64,000 nucleotides of DNA from Limisphaerales bacterium (GTDB lineage Bacteria > Verrucomicrobiota > Verrucomicrobiia > Limisphaerales > SXTU01). Position numbers and translations under genes: made by a program. The notes under the pieces are model-generated. The model was not told the DNA's origin. It searched no databases and saw only the letters and a program-made list of their open reading frames with translations. Positions 14,236-27,625 of the stretch are shown piece by piece; position 1 is the first letter of the stretch; each line of letters starts with the position of its first letter. Location: NCBI GenBank assembly GCA_009773355.1, contig WRPG01000013.1:1-64000 (forward strand). The letters are read 5' to 3'.

Positions 14236-15138
14236 ATGCGCGCACAGGAAATACTTGAGAAACTGAACTCAGGAGGAGCAAGCAAGCCTTTCGATCAGCA
14301 TTTTCCTGCCCAATGCTCGGTGCGAGGAATCGGTGAGCTCCGTGATCGCCTCGAGAGGTTGCAGGGAGTCCCGGGGTTTTCAAACTTTGAAACTCAACTC
14401 AGCGAGTCGATTATTTTCAAGACAGCATCGACCTCGATCGACATTCCTCCTACCGAGTGGCATGAGCTCACTCAAACGATTTCAATATACGCGCAGAGGC
14501 TGCGTGGTCTGCACGCTTACATCACAGAGCAAGTTTTGACTCAACAGGACACGGACGCAATCTCGGTAAAACTCCCAAGCAGCTCAGACTTGCGGTCTGT
14601 CATAAGGGCGCAGGAGCGTTTGGCAACCGCACTTGAGCAAGTTTTACTGGTTAAGGAAGTGGGGGGAGAAGTGAAGCTCAAGTCGTGGGAACCAGGATCG
14701 CTTTGGCTCCAAATCGCAGTTGGAGGTTCCGCAGTCGTTTCGCTGGTAGGAGCACTCGCTTGGGCAAGTGCTGTTATCTACAAGAAGATTCAAGAAGGCA
14801 GACTACATTCCCAATATGTAAAGTCCCTAGAATTAAGAAATGACTTCCTGGAATCACTAGTTGAAGCGGAGCGACGAATGCTCGCCCTGCTTGTCGAAGG
14901 GGAGGCAAAGAACATCGCAGCAGAGCACCTCAAAGGTGAGGTCAGTCCCGAAACATTGGAGCGGGTCAAGTTTTCACTCAGGGAGTTCTCAGCGATGATT
15001 GAAGAGGGGGCTGAAATTCATCCAGCACTACAAGCCCCCGAGAGCGTGAAAAACCTCTTCCCGAACTTCAAAGACCTCATGGGAATTGAGTCCCGAACCA
15101 AACTTATCGAGGACGAGAAGAAGGATACGTCCAATTGA
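14236..15138 (+). CDS. Orphan protein with one membrane segment, AT-richer than neighbours
   Basis: A 300-residue protein I do not recognise. Residues ~155-178 form one hydrophobic segment (LQIAVGGSAVVSLVGALAWA). The N-terminal ~150 residues are mixed alpha/beta with many Thr/Ser; after the membrane segment comes a long helical, probably coiled-coil stretch (YVKSLELRNDFLESLVEAERR) and a charged tail ending DEKKDTSN. No signal peptide is seen. Codon use and base composition are clearly less GC-rich than mutS before and the epimerase after, which suggests acquisition. Its stop overlaps the likely TTG start of the epimerase gene. A role in membrane-linked signalling or defence is only a guess. 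Confidence 0.75.
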   Translation: MRAQEILEKLNSGGASKPFDQHFPAQCSVRGIGELRDRLERLQGVPGFSNFETQLSESIIFKTASTSIDIPPTEWHELTQTISIYAQRLRGLHAYITEQVLTQQDTDAISVKLPSSSDLRSVIRAQERLATALEQVLLVKEVGGEVKLKSWEPGSLWLQIAVGGSAVVSLVGALAWASAVIYKKIQEGRLHSQYVKSLELRNDFLESLVEAERRMLALLVEGEAKNIAAEHLKGEVSPETLERVKFSLREFSAMIEEGAEIHPALQAPESVKNLFPNFKDLMGIESRTKLIEDEKKDTSN

Positions 15139-16049
15139 CTGGGGAATACTTACTGGAGCTTAAAGACTCCACCGGCGCACTCGCCGTCATCGCGCCGGAA
15201 CTCGGTGGCTGGCTGCTGCGTTACGCGCGGCCCACGGCGAAGCACGGGCTGGTGGACGCGCTGCATTTCAGTCAGGCGATCGTGGACCGCTACCCGAAGG
15301 AGATGTGGGCGGGGAATCCGCTGCTGTTCCCGATGGTCAGCTTCAACCATCTGCCGGGCCGCGAACATCACTACGCGTGGGGTGGGCGCGAGTTTGCGCT
15401 GGGGCAGCACGGCTTCGCGCGGCGGTCGGCGTGGCGCGTGGTGGCGCGCGGCGAGTCGGCGCTGACGATGGAGCTGACGGACAGCGAGGCGACGCGGGCG
15501 GTGTATCCGTTCGCGTTCGCGCATCGCGTGACCTACCGGCTGGACGGCGGGCGGCTGCACTTCGAGCAGACGGTGGAGAACCGCGGCGCAGAGCCGATGC
15601 CGTTCAGCACGGGGATTCATCCCTACTTCCAAGTGCCGCTCACGCCGCGCGGCGAGCGGGGAAAGTGCTTCGTGAAAATCCCCGCGTGCCAGCACATCGC
15701 GGCGGACGCGCGTTACGAGTGCTTCACACCGACGGCGAAGCCGGCGACCGAACTCAGCGTTGCCGAGGACGTGGCGCACACGCTGTTCTTCGGCGAGTTC
15801 TCACGACGCGAACTCACCCTCGTGGACCCGGCAAGCGAACTCGAAATCGTTCTCAACTGGGAAGGCGCGCCGCCGCATCGCTACTGCGCCATCTGGTCGC
15901 GCACGACGGACGCGCCGTTCTACTGCCTCGAACCGTGGACGGCGCTGCCGAACTCCTTCACGCGTGCCCAGCCCGGCGAGGTCATCGTGCTCGCACCGGG
16001 GGAAACCTTCCGCGCCGCTATGTGGATGGAGCTGCGCGCGGCGAGCTGA
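15135..16049 (+). CDS. Aldose 1-epimerase family protein
   Basis: A 304-residue GalM-superfamily protein that would interconvert anomers of a hexose or hexose phosphate. Landmarks: GWLLRYARP, GNPLLFPMVSF, GQHGFARRSAW with the first conserved His/Arg, FSTGIHPYFQVPL with the catalytic-type His, and YCLEPWTALPNSF near the end with the catalytic Glu. The substrate-specific loop pattern resembles the D-hexose-6-phosphate mutarotase-like branch. Translation appears to begin at a TTG (15135) overlapping the previous stop, with AAGAAGG about 10 nt upstream; no in-frame ATG precedes the conserved core. Confidence in family is high, in substrate low. Confidence 0.86.
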   Translation: MTGEYLLELKDSTGALAVIAPELGGWLLRYARPTAKHGLVDALHFSQAIVDRYPKEMWAGNPLLFPMVSFNHLPGREHHYAWGGREFALGQHGFARRSAWRVVARGESALTMELTDSEATRAVYPFAFAHRVTYRLDGGRLHFEQTVENRGAEPMPFSTGIHPYFQVPLTPRGERGKCFVKIPACQHIAADARYECFTPTAKPATELSVAEDVAHTLFFGEFSRRELTLVDPASELEIVLNWEGAPPHRYCAIWSRTTDAPFYCLEPWTALPNSFTRAQPGEVIVLAPGETFRAAMWMELRAAS

Positions 16050-16066
16050 AGACGCCCGCGAACGAT

Positions 16067-16125
16067 TGGAGCGCGGACGCCCACGTCCGCAGCGGCGGGT
16101 TCCGGACGTGGGCGTCCGGGCTCCA
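16067..16125. repeat. Palindromic repeat between epimerase and acyl-CoA ligase genes
   Basis: Arms 16067-16090 and 16102-16125 are complementary at 22 of 24 positions (core GGACGCCCACGTCCG), with an 11-bp loop. No T-tract follows. Confidence 0.9.
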
Positions 16126-16181
16126 CGGCCGCAGCTCACTTCGGAGTTGGAGCCGGCGGCGATTTCCTTACCCTCCCTCCC

Positions 16182-17663
16182 ATGAACCTCTTTGCCGCCT
16201 TCGCCGAGACCGTCGCGCGCCGCCGTTATCACCCGGCCATCTTCTGGGGCGAGGCGCAACTGGCCTACGACTGGATTGCGCAGCGGACGGCGTGGCTGTC
16301 GCGGGCGTTGACGAGGGATTTCGGCGTCGCGCGCGGCGACCGCGTGGCGGTCTGGCTGAAGAACTGCCCGGAGTTTCCCGCCGCGCTCTTCGGCGTCTGG
16401 CGCGCGGGCGGCGTGGTCACGGTCATCAACAACTTCCTCAAGCCGGAGGAGGTCGCCTTCATCCTCGGCGACTCCGGCGCACGCGTCGTCATCACGGACC
16501 ACAGCCTCGCGGAGAACCAGGCCAGGCTCGCCGCGCTCCGACCGGAGCTGAAGTTTCTGCGCATCGAAGACTTCGGCGCGCTGGCCGAGGCGGACGCGCC
16601 GGCCCCCGCCGACTTGAACGAGTCTGATCTCGCCGCTTTGCTCTACACGTCGGGCACCACGGGCCATCCCAAGGGCGCGATGCTCACGCACGGGAACTTC
16701 CTCTCGAATGTCCGCAGTTGTTTCGTCTGCCTCGATTTTCACGACGAGGACCGCCTGCTCGTGCTCCTGCCGCAGTTCCACAGCTTCATGTTCACCGTCG
16801 GCACGCTCTGCCCGCTGCTTCAGGGCGCGAGTGTTGTGCTGGTGAAGTCCGTCAGCCCGTTCAAGCATGTGCTCGACGACATCGTCCACCGGCGCGCAAC
16901 GATGCTGCCCGCCGTGCCGCCAATCCACCGCGCGCTCGCGGGCCTGCCGGCGGGAATGGAGCTGCCATCCCTGCGACTGTGCATCAGCGGCGGCGCGCCG
17001 CTGCCGCTGGAGGTGTTGAAGCAGTTCCACGCGCGCTTCCCGAAGCTGCCGCTCATCGAAGGCTACGGCCCGACGGAGAGCAGCCCGGTGGCGACGGTGA
17101 ATCCCATTCACGGCACGCCCAAAGCCGGCAGCGTGGGCCTGCCGATTCCAGGCGTGGAGTTGAGCATTCGCGACGATGACGGCCAGGAACTCCCCGTCGG
17201 CACGACCGGCGAGCTGTGCATCCGCGGCCCAAACGTGATGCGCGGCTACTGGAACCAGCCGGAGGAAACGGCGAAGACGATTCGCGACGCGTGGCTTTAC
17301 ACCGGCGACATCGGCCATCGCGACGCCGACGGCTTCTACTACATCACCGACCGTAAGAAGGACATGCTGCTGGTCAACGGCATCAACGTCTATCCGCGCG
17401 AGGTCGAGGAGGTCATCCACCGCTTCCCCGGCGTGAAGGACGCTGCCGTCATCGGCGTGCCGGACGCGCGGCGCGGCGAGCAGCCGTTGGCCTTCGTGGT
17501 GCTGGCCGAGGGCGTGGCGCTCGACGAGAAGGCGCTGCACGACTTCGTGCGCGAGAAGCTGGCGGACTACAAGGTGCCGCGCCACTTCCGCGTCCTGCCC
17601 GCGCTCCCGCGCAACGCCACCGGCAAGGTGCTCAAGACCGCGCTGCGGGAGCTGGCGAAGTAG
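16182..17663 (+). CDS. Long-chain acyl-CoA synthetase/AMP-dependent ligase
   Basis: A 493-residue adenylate-forming enzyme that activates a carboxylic acid with ATP and loads it on CoA. The P-loop-like A3 motif LLYTSGTTGHPKGAMLTH spans residues ~153-170. YGPTESSPVA (A5), TGDIGHRDADGFYYITDRKKDM (A7/A8) and the A10 Lys in NATGKVLKT near the C-terminus are all present, so it should be active. Size and motifs favour FadD-like ligases; the chain length of the substrate cannot be read. It stands alone, 132 bp after the epimerase gene with a palindrome in between. Confidence 0.92.
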   Translation: MNLFAAFAETVARRRYHPAIFWGEAQLAYDWIAQRTAWLSRALTRDFGVARGDRVAVWLKNCPEFPAALFGVWRAGGVVTVINNFLKPEEVAFILGDSGARVVITDHSLAENQARLAALRPELKFLRIEDFGALAEADAPAPADLNESDLAALLYTSGTTGHPKGAMLTHGNFLSNVRSCFVCLDFHDEDRLLVLLPQFHSFMFTVGTLCPLLQGASVVLVKSVSPFKHVLDDIVHRRATMLPAVPPIHRALAGLPAGMELPSLRLCISGGAPLPLEVLKQFHARFPKLPLIEGYGPTESSPVATVNPIHGTPKAGSVGLPIPGVELSIRDDDGQELPVGTTGELCIRGPNVMRGYWNQPEETAKTIRDAWLYTGDIGHRDADGFYYITDRKKDMLLVNGINVYPREVEEVIHRFPGVKDAAVIGVPDARRGEQPLAFVVLAEGVALDEKALHDFVREKLADYKVPRHFRVLPALPRNATGKVLKTALRELAK

Positions 17664-17712
17664 CGTTCGGGTCCACGCTGAAGCCGCCTCTGGCTGGGCG
17701 CCGGGCTGGCTT

Positions 17713-18183
17713 TCATTCCAACTCCGTGAGCCGCGTCCGCTTTCGGTCGCGGCAGGCCTCGATGTGCTTGCGCAGTTCCTCCCGCACCTCCTTCGCGCCC
17801 GTGATTCCTTCGAGCACGAGCGTCGGGGTCGTCGTGTCGCTCGTGGTCAGCACGATGTTGCCCGCGCCCGCGAGGCGCAACAGCACCGGCTCTTCCAGCA
17901 CGGTGTCCTTCACGCGGTAGAGCTCCAGGTCGTCCGTGTGCTTGTTCAGCAGGCCGGTCGTGACCTTGATGCGTTCCGTAGTGATCTCATACACGCGGCT
18001 CGCGATCAGCCACCCGCGCCAGCCGGCATACGCCAGCGGCAACACCACCAAGGCAGCGAGCCAGCCACCGAACTGGGTGCTGGCAAAAAGCGTCACCCCG
18101 CCCAGCACGATCGCCCCGGCGAAGTGGGCAAGGTTGAGCACCTGCGACGAACTCCCGCGAAAGACCGGCTTTTCTTCGCTCAT
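17713..18183 (-). CDS. Membrane PH-domain protein (bacterial PH, YdbT-like)
   Basis: A 156-residue protein. Two hydrophobic segments (residues ~17-35 and ~40-57) precede a bacterial pleckstrin-homology domain with the typical strand run RVYEITTERIKVTTGLLNK, DLELYRVKDTVLEEPVLLRL and GNIVLTTSD. Such proteins are inner-membrane, function mostly unknown. It is transcribed away from the HpnI-like gene with 148 bp between the starts, a likely divergent promoter region. Confidence 0.85.
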   Translation of the reverse strand: MSEEKPVFRGSSSQVLNLAHFAGAIVLGGVTLFASTQFGGWLAALVVLPLAYAGWRGWLIASRVYEITTERIKVTTGLLNKHTDDLELYRVKDTVLEEPVLLRLAGAGNIVLTTSDTTTPTLVLEGITGAKEVREELRKHIEACRDRKRTRLTELE

Positions 18184-18331
18184 GGCAATGTGGGTGGCGT
18201 TTGAGTGGTGTGCGCGAAATCATCCGGCGGCGGCAAAACCGTGTCAAGCGAACCGCCACCTGTCTTGCCCGCGCGTCACACGTCTGGCTCAAGGATTGTT
18301 CCGCCGCGCCAGCCCGTGCTAAGAACCGCGC

Positions 18332-19636
18332 GTGCTCCTGCACCTCATCCTCGCCGCGCTCGCGCTCCTGAGCCTCGCCATCACGCTCTGGCAATGGCTC
18401 GCCGCACGCCGTTTCCCGCTGCACCAGCGCGCGACGGACACCTCGTTCGCCCCCGGCGTCACGCTGCTCAAGCCGCTCAAGGGCCTCGACCCCGAGACGC
18501 GCGGCTGCCTCGAAAGCTGGTTCAAGCAGGACTATCGCGGCCCGGTGCAACTTCTCTTCGGCGTCGCGGACGAGAAGGACCCCGCCTGCGAACTCGTCCG
18601 CAAGTTGATTGCCGAGCACCCGCAGGCGAGCGCCCAGCTCGTCCTCTGCCCCGAGCAGCTCGGCCCCAACGCCAAGGTCTCCACGCTCGTCCACCTCGAA
18701 CGCCTCGCGCAGCACGACCACCTCATCGTCAGCGACGCCGACACGCGCGTGCCACCGGACTTCCTCGCGCAGGTCGTCCAGCCGTTGCGCGACCCGCAGG
18801 CCGGCCTCGTGAACTGCTTCTACGCGCTCACGAACCCGACCACGCTCGCGATGCAATGGGAGGCCGTGGCCGTGAACGCGGACTTCTGGAGCCAGGTGCT
18901 CCAGTCCCGCACGCTCAAGCCGCTGGACTTCGCCCTCGGCGCGGTGATGGCGACGCGCCGGCAGCAGCTCAATGAAGTCGGTGGCTTCCGCGCGCTGGTG
19001 GACTACCTCGCGGACGACTACCAACTCGGCAATCAAATCGCCAAGCGCGGCTACCGCATCGAGCTGTGCCCCGTGGTCGTCGAGTGCCGCGAGCGGGAGC
19101 AAGGCTGGCGCGAAGTCTGGGCGCATCAACTCCGCTGGGCGCGCACCATCCGCGTCTGCCAGCCCGTGCCGTATTTCTTCAGCATCCTGAGCAATGCCAC
19201 ATGGTGGCCGACGCTGGCGACAATAGCAGCGTTTGTCCATGTCAGCTCGCGTTCAGACAAGGGACTTCTCGGAGGAGATTTTACTCCAATCGAGCTGCTC
19301 CTCTTTGGACACAACTGTTTTCTATTCATGCTCGGATGGGTGATTCGTCTCTCCTCAGCCTTTGAGTGCGATGGACGGCTACTAATCCGGCGACTCGAAG
19401 CAACCTCAATCTTATTGGAAAATGCCTTCAGGATACGGAGTAGTTCCGAAATGAACAGGAACCATGCGATTTCTGGATTAGAGGGCGCGCGTGTCTTTTT
19501 ACCGCTGCTCAAAGACCTCCTCCAAGTCCCCATCTGGGCGCTGGCCTTCCTCGGCAACACCGTGGTCTGGCGCGGCCAGCGGCTCCGCGTCCTCCCCGGC
19601 GGCAAGTTAGTCCCCGTCGCGCCCAAGCAACCTTGA
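18332..19636 (+). CDS. HpnI/ceramide glucosyltransferase-like GT2/GT21 glycosyltransferase
   Basis: A 434-residue membrane glycosyltransferase. Residues 1-24 form an N-terminal anchor; the catalytic region has LLKPLKGLD, the D-x-D site VSDADTRV (D135/D137), FALGAVMATRR, the acid-base motif DDYQLG and HQLRWARTIRV (Q-x-x-R-W). The C-terminus carries further membrane segments. Closest families are the hopanoid enzyme HpnI, which adds N-acetylglucosamine to bacteriohopanetetrol, and ceramide glucosyltransferases. No other hopanoid gene is in the window, so the acceptor is uncertain. A GTG start (18332) is used. Bases ~19195-19500 are distinctly AT-richer than the rest, as if replaced by recombination. 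Confidence 0.82.
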   Translation: MLLHLILAALALLSLAITLWQWLAARRFPLHQRATDTSFAPGVTLLKPLKGLDPETRGCLESWFKQDYRGPVQLLFGVADEKDPACELVRKLIAEHPQASAQLVLCPEQLGPNAKVSTLVHLERLAQHDHLIVSDADTRVPPDFLAQVVQPLRDPQAGLVNCFYALTNPTTLAMQWEAVAVNADFWSQVLQSRTLKPLDFALGAVMATRRQQLNEVGGFRALVDYLADDYQLGNQIAKRGYRIELCPVVVECREREQGWREVWAHQLRWARTIRVCQPVPYFFSILSNATWWPTLATIAAFVHVSSRSDKGLLGGDFTPIELLLFGHNCFLFMLGWVIRLSSAFECDGRLLIRRLEATSILLENAFRIRSSSEMNRNHAISGLEGARVFLPLLKDLLQVPIWALAFLGNTVVWRGQRLRVLPGGKLVPVAPKQP

Positions 19637-19788
19637 GCGTCTTGGACTGCGGCGGCAGAGCGCAGCGGCGACAACGCGTTTCCTTCGCGGTCCGCTCATG
19701 ACTGCGAGCCTCTCCACCCAGAACGCATTTGGCAGTGCACACCGATTTGCAGTTCCCCCTGTTTTGAGTGGGATGGAAGCAGAGGTTG

Positions 19789-20033
19789 GCGCGCCTCCCG
19801 GCCCCGGCGGGGCCATTGAAGGTAGCCGGTGGGAAGGCTCAACCGATGGGAGAGCCGCACCCACCGGTCAGCCAGCCGAACGTGACCGCGCCCCGGCGGG
19901 GGCGCATGAACGCGGCGTTGGAAGGACGATGATTCATGCGCCCCGCCGGGGCACCGGGCATTTGAAACCAGCACCGGTGGGCGCGCTCCGATTCGGAGCT
20001 TCCCACCGGCTACCTTCAGGCGCGCCTCCAGCG
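19789..20033. repeat. Large nested palindrome in the 500-bp gap before the DUF1549 gene
   Basis: The gap 19637-20136 holds no convincing gene. It contains outer GGCGCGCCTC-like ends, then arms 19816-19840 and 19996-20018 (core GAAGGTAGCCGGTGGGAAG), then an inner pair 19888-19910/19933-19955 (GCGCCCC GGCGGGG against GCCCCGGCGGGGCGC). Each half also contains GC-rich self-complementary pieces. The nesting suggests a repeat element or insertion of one repeat in another. Confidence 0.85.
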
Positions 20034-20136
20034 CGAGTTCCCCGCGCGGTCAATTCCACTCAAACCAGCGGAGAACCAGATTTGCGTGTAGCCAGCCAAC
20101 GCCAATTGCCGTCCAATCGCCTGACGTTTCACCGGC

Positions 20137-23058
<2,922 letters not shown>

Positions 23059-23061
23059 GCC

Positions 23062-24516
<1,455 letters not shown>

Positions 24517-24570
24517 CTCGTCGCGCGAACAGCATTGAGCCTGCGGCGGGGGCTGGTAGTTTCCGCGCGC

Positions 24571-25596
24571 ATGAGTTTTCTCCGAAGCCTGGCCGCGCGC
24601 ATGTTGGCGCTCTGGTTTGCGCTTGCCCCCGCGTGGTTGCGCGCAGCGCTCCCGGCCGGGGTGAACCAAGGCCCGGCGCTCGGCTGGACGAATGCTCTGT
24701 CGCTCCGTGATGACCACGGAAAGGTGATGGCCGTCGTGGTGCCCAACATCGGCGGGCGCGTGGTGCAATACAGCCGCGGCGGCGTGAACGCGCTGCTGGA
24801 GAATCCCGACAGCAATGGCAGGACGCTCGCGCAATTCCCCGGCGGCTTCTGGGTGGGCGGCTACCAATGCGACTTCGGCCCCGGCCTGCTTGGCAGGCCG
24901 GAGCGGCAGGCGGTGTGGCTCGGACCGCACGCCTCCGTCGCGCCCCGCGACCAGACGGTCGAGACGGCCAGCCCGCTGGACGTCGTGACCGGCCTGCGGC
25001 TGCTCAAGAGCTTCACGCTCGATCCGGACACCGGCGCGCTCGGCGTGATGCAGCGCATGGTGAACGCCTCGCCCAACCCGACGCGCCACAATCTCCACGA
25101 CCGCACGCTTTGCCCGGCGGGCGGCTTCGTCTTGCTCCGCCTGCCGAAGCAGAGCCGCCACCGCGCGGGCTGGGCGGTGCTGCGTCCGACGGAGACGGGT
25201 TCCGCCTTCGACGGCGAGCAGCCCGCGTCGCCCAACGTCGCGGTCTTCGGCGATTTGCTCGTGGCGCAGGCGGCGGGCGCGCCGGGCAAGCTCGGCTCGG
25301 ACACGGACGGCGGCTGGGTGGCCTACGTGCGCGGGCGGCTGCTGTTCGTGAAGCATTTTCAAACCTGGCGCGGGGCGTTGTATGCGGGCGCGGGGCACAC
25401 GGTGGAGTTTTCGTGGAGCGACCAGATGGCCGCGCTGGAGGTGTTCAGCCCGCTGACGGCGCTGCAACCGGGGCAGGCGTTCGACTTCCCCGAGCTGTGG
25501 CAGCTCATCGAGTTGAAGTCACCCGTGACTAGCTTTGACGACGCGCGCGCGGCGGCGAAGAAGATCCCGCCATCGCCCTTCGCACCGAAGAAGTGA
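24571..25596 (+). CDS. Exported aldose-epimerase-like (DUF4380-like) protein
   Basis: A 341-residue protein starting at ATG 24571, with an export signal (FLRSLAARMLALWFALAP...LRAAL). The remainder is beta-rich with galactose-mutarotase-superfamily features: VVVPNIGGRVVQYS, FPGGFWVGGYQCDFGPG, HNLHDRTLCPAGGFV and VEFSWSDQMAALEVFSP. These suggest a carbohydrate-binding or epimerase-like role outside the cytoplasm. It follows the DUF1549-DUF1501 pair by 54 bp and may be part of that unit. Exact activity unknown; the catalytic His pair of true GalM is not obvious. Confidence 0.72.
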   Translation: MSFLRSLAARMLALWFALAPAWLRAALPAGVNQGPALGWTNALSLRDDHGKVMAVVVPNIGGRVVQYSRGGVNALLENPDSNGRTLAQFPGGFWVGGYQCDFGPGLLGRPERQAVWLGPHASVAPRDQTVETASPLDVVTGLRLLKSFTLDPDTGALGVMQRMVNASPNPTRHNLHDRTLCPAGGFVLLRLPKQSRHRAGWAVLRPTETGSAFDGEQPASPNVAVFGDLLVAQAAGAPGKLGSDTDGGWVAYVRGRLLFVKHFQTWRGALYAGAGHTVEFSWSDQMAALEVFSPLTALQPGQAFDFPELWQLIELKSPVTSFDDARAAAKKIPPSPFAPKK

Positions 25597-25605
25597 ACGG
25601 GCCAC

Positions 25606-26463
25606 TCAGACCGCCCAGTTCAGTCCCAGGCTGGCCGCGTTGGGGGCCGGGCGGCGCGCGCGGTAGTAGGCGGTGCGCTCCAGGTGGACGACCTCGTAGG
25701 ACTCCTCGATGTGCAGCGTGGATTCCGCCGCGCCGAGGAGCAGGCAGCCGTCGGGCCGCAGGTGGCGGTGGATTTTCTGGAGGATGTTCCGCTTGGTCTC
25801 GACGTTGAAGTAGATGAGCACGTTGCGCAGGAGCACGAGGTCCAGCTCCGGCATGTTCGGCCACGGGCCGACGAGGTTCATCGGACGGAAGGCGACCATG
25901 CGGCGGACTTCCTCGCGCACGCGCAGTCCTTCGCCGTCCTGATGAAAGTAGCGCTGCCGGAAGACCGGCGGCAGGCCGCGGCCAATCTCGGTCGGGTTGA
26001 AGCGGCCTTCGCGCGCGCGGCCCAGCGCGGCCTCGGAGAGGTCGGTGGCGATGAAGGAGAGGTTCCAGCCGAGCAGTTGCGGGAAGCTGTCGCGCAGCAG
26101 CATCGCCAGGCTGTATGGCTCCTGCCCGGTGGACGCGGCGGCGCACCAGATGTTGAGCGAGCGCGAGGTGGCGCGGCGCGCCAGCAGTTCGGGGAGAATC
26201 ACGTCGCGCAGGGCGTTGAACGGATGCTCGTCGCGGAAGAAGGAGGTCTCGTTCGTCGTAAGCGCCTCGATGGCCTGCCAGTGCGCGCGGCCCGGCGCGT
26301 TCTGCCGCAAACTCTGGAGCAGCGCGCTCACGGAGGCGAAGCCCGTGTCGCGCGCGACCGGCGCGAGCCGCGCCTCGACGAGGTATTCCTTGCCCGCCTC
26401 CAGCACGATGCCCGCGTGCTTCTCCAGCAGGCTCGCGAAGTATTGGAACTCGTCGGGGGCCAT
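25606..26463 (-). CDS. cheR: Chemotaxis protein methyltransferase CheR
   Basis: A 285-residue S-adenosylmethionine-dependent methyltransferase that methylates glutamates on chemoreceptors. The N-terminal helical CheR_N domain covers residues ~5-60; the catalytic domain shows TNETSFFRD, LNIWCAAASTGQEPYSLAM (SAM-binding), FIATDLSEAALGRAREG and DLVLLRNVLIYFN. It is the last gene of the minus-strand cheA-cheW-mcp-cheB-cheR cluster, 5 bp after cheB. No TPR extension is present. Confidence 0.95.
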   Translation of the reverse strand: MAPDEFQYFASLLEKHAGIVLEAGKEYLVEARLAPVARDTGFASVSALLQSLRQNAPGRAHWQAIEALTTNETSFFRDEHPFNALRDVILPELLARRATSRSLNIWCAAASTGQEPYSLAMLLRDSFPQLLGWNLSFIATDLSEAALGRAREGRFNPTEIGRGLPPVFRQRYFHQDGEGLRVREEVRRMVAFRPMNLVGPWPNMPELDLVLLRNVLIYFNVETKRNILQKIHRHLRPDGCLLLGAAESTLHIEESYEVVHLERTAYYRARRPAPNAASLGLNWAV

Positions 26464-26468
26464 GCAGG

Positions 26469-27572
26469 TCAGAAATTGAGCCTGGGCCGCGTCACGCGGA
26501 CAATTTCCGCCGGGATTTCGTTCAGCGGCAGGACGGCATCCGCCAGCCCGGCCTTGGCCACCGCGCCGGGCATGCCCCAGACCACGCTGGTCGCCTCGTC
26601 CTGCGCGACGATGTTGCCCCCGCGTGCGCGGATGGCCTGGCAGCCCTTCAAGCCGTCGCAGCCCATGCCGGTGAGCACCACGCCCAGCAGCCCGCCGCCA
26701 TAGACCTGGGCCGCGCTGCGGAAGAGCACGTCCGCCGCCGGGCGGCAGGAGTTTTCCGGTGCCTCGTCGGTGATGCGCAGGCGCGTGACCCCTTCGCCAT
26801 GCACAACCTCCATGTGCCGGCCACCGGGCGCGAGATAAGCGCGGCCCGGCTCGACGAGATCACCGTCCTGCGCCTCCTGCACGTCCATCACGCCCACGCT
26901 GGTGAGCCGCTGCGCGAGCAGCGTCGTGAACGTGGCCGGCATGTGCTGCACGATGAGCAGCGGCACGGTGAGCGGCTCGGCCCACGCGCTGAAGAGCTGC
27001 ACCAGCGCCATCGGGCCACCGGTGGACACGCCAATGCACACAGCCTCAATCGTCCCACGCCGGATGCGGCCCGGCCGCGCGAGCACGACCTCGGCGGGCG
27101 TGGGCGCGTGGTGGTGGCTGGCGGCCTCCTGCTGCGCGAGCACCTGCTCGCCGAACAGCTTGATCTTGGGGATCAACTCCGTCTCCAGACAACGGAACGC
27201 GTCGCCGAGATTCGCGAGGTCCGTGGGCTTGCCCACGTAATCGCTCGCCCCGGCGGTGAGCGCGAGGATGGTGGCCTGCGCGCCGCGCTGCGTGAGCGAG
27301 CTGAACATGATGACCGGCAGGCGCGGGTGGGTCTTGCGCAGCTCGCGCAACGCGGCCAGCCCGTCCAGCTCCGGCATCTCGATGTCCAGCGTCACCACGT
27401 CCGGCCGCAGGAGCGACAAGGCCTCCAGCCCGGCGCGCCCGTTGTTGGCAGTGCCGGCGATCTCGATGCGCGGATCCTTCGCCAGCGTGGTGGTGATGGC
27501 GCGACGCATCACCGCCGAGTCATCCACGACCAGCACGCGAATCTTGCGCGGAGGGGCGGCGGGGGCGTTCAT
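26469..27572 (-). CDS. cheB: Chemotaxis response regulator/protein-glutamate methylesterase CheB
   Basis: A 367-residue protein with an N-terminal receiver (phospho-acceptor D63 in LDIEMPELDG, K-P at ~115 in VGKPTD) and a C-terminal methylesterase. The catalytic triad is visible: S183 in GVSTGGP, H210 in LIVQHMP and the Asp in LTGMGCDGLKG. It demethylates and deamidates chemoreceptors when phosphorylated by CheA. A His/Ala linker (SHHHAPTP) joins the domains. ATG 27572 is chosen over the TTG one codon upstream. Confidence 0.96.
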   Translation of the reverse strand: MNAPAAPPRKIRVLVVDDSAVMRRAITTTLAKDPRIEIAGTANNGRAGLEALSLLRPDVVTLDIEMPELDGLAALRELRKTHPRLPVIMFSSLTQRGAQATILALTAGASDYVGKPTDLANLGDAFRCLETELIPKIKLFGEQVLAQQEAASHHHAPTPAEVVLARPGRIRRGTIEAVCIGVSTGGPMALVQLFSAWAEPLTVPLLIVQHMPATFTTLLAQRLTSVGVMDVQEAQDGDLVEPGRAYLAPGGRHMEVVHGEGVTRLRITDEAPENSCRPAADVLFRSAAQVYGGGLLGVVLTGMGCDGLKGCQAIRARGGNIVAQDEATSVVWGMPGAVAKAGLADAVLPLNEIPAEIVRVTRPRLNF

Positions 27573-27625
27573 CAATGTGAAGGGCGGTCCTTGTCGTCTT
27601 CAGCGCGCGAGGCGGGCATCGCGGT

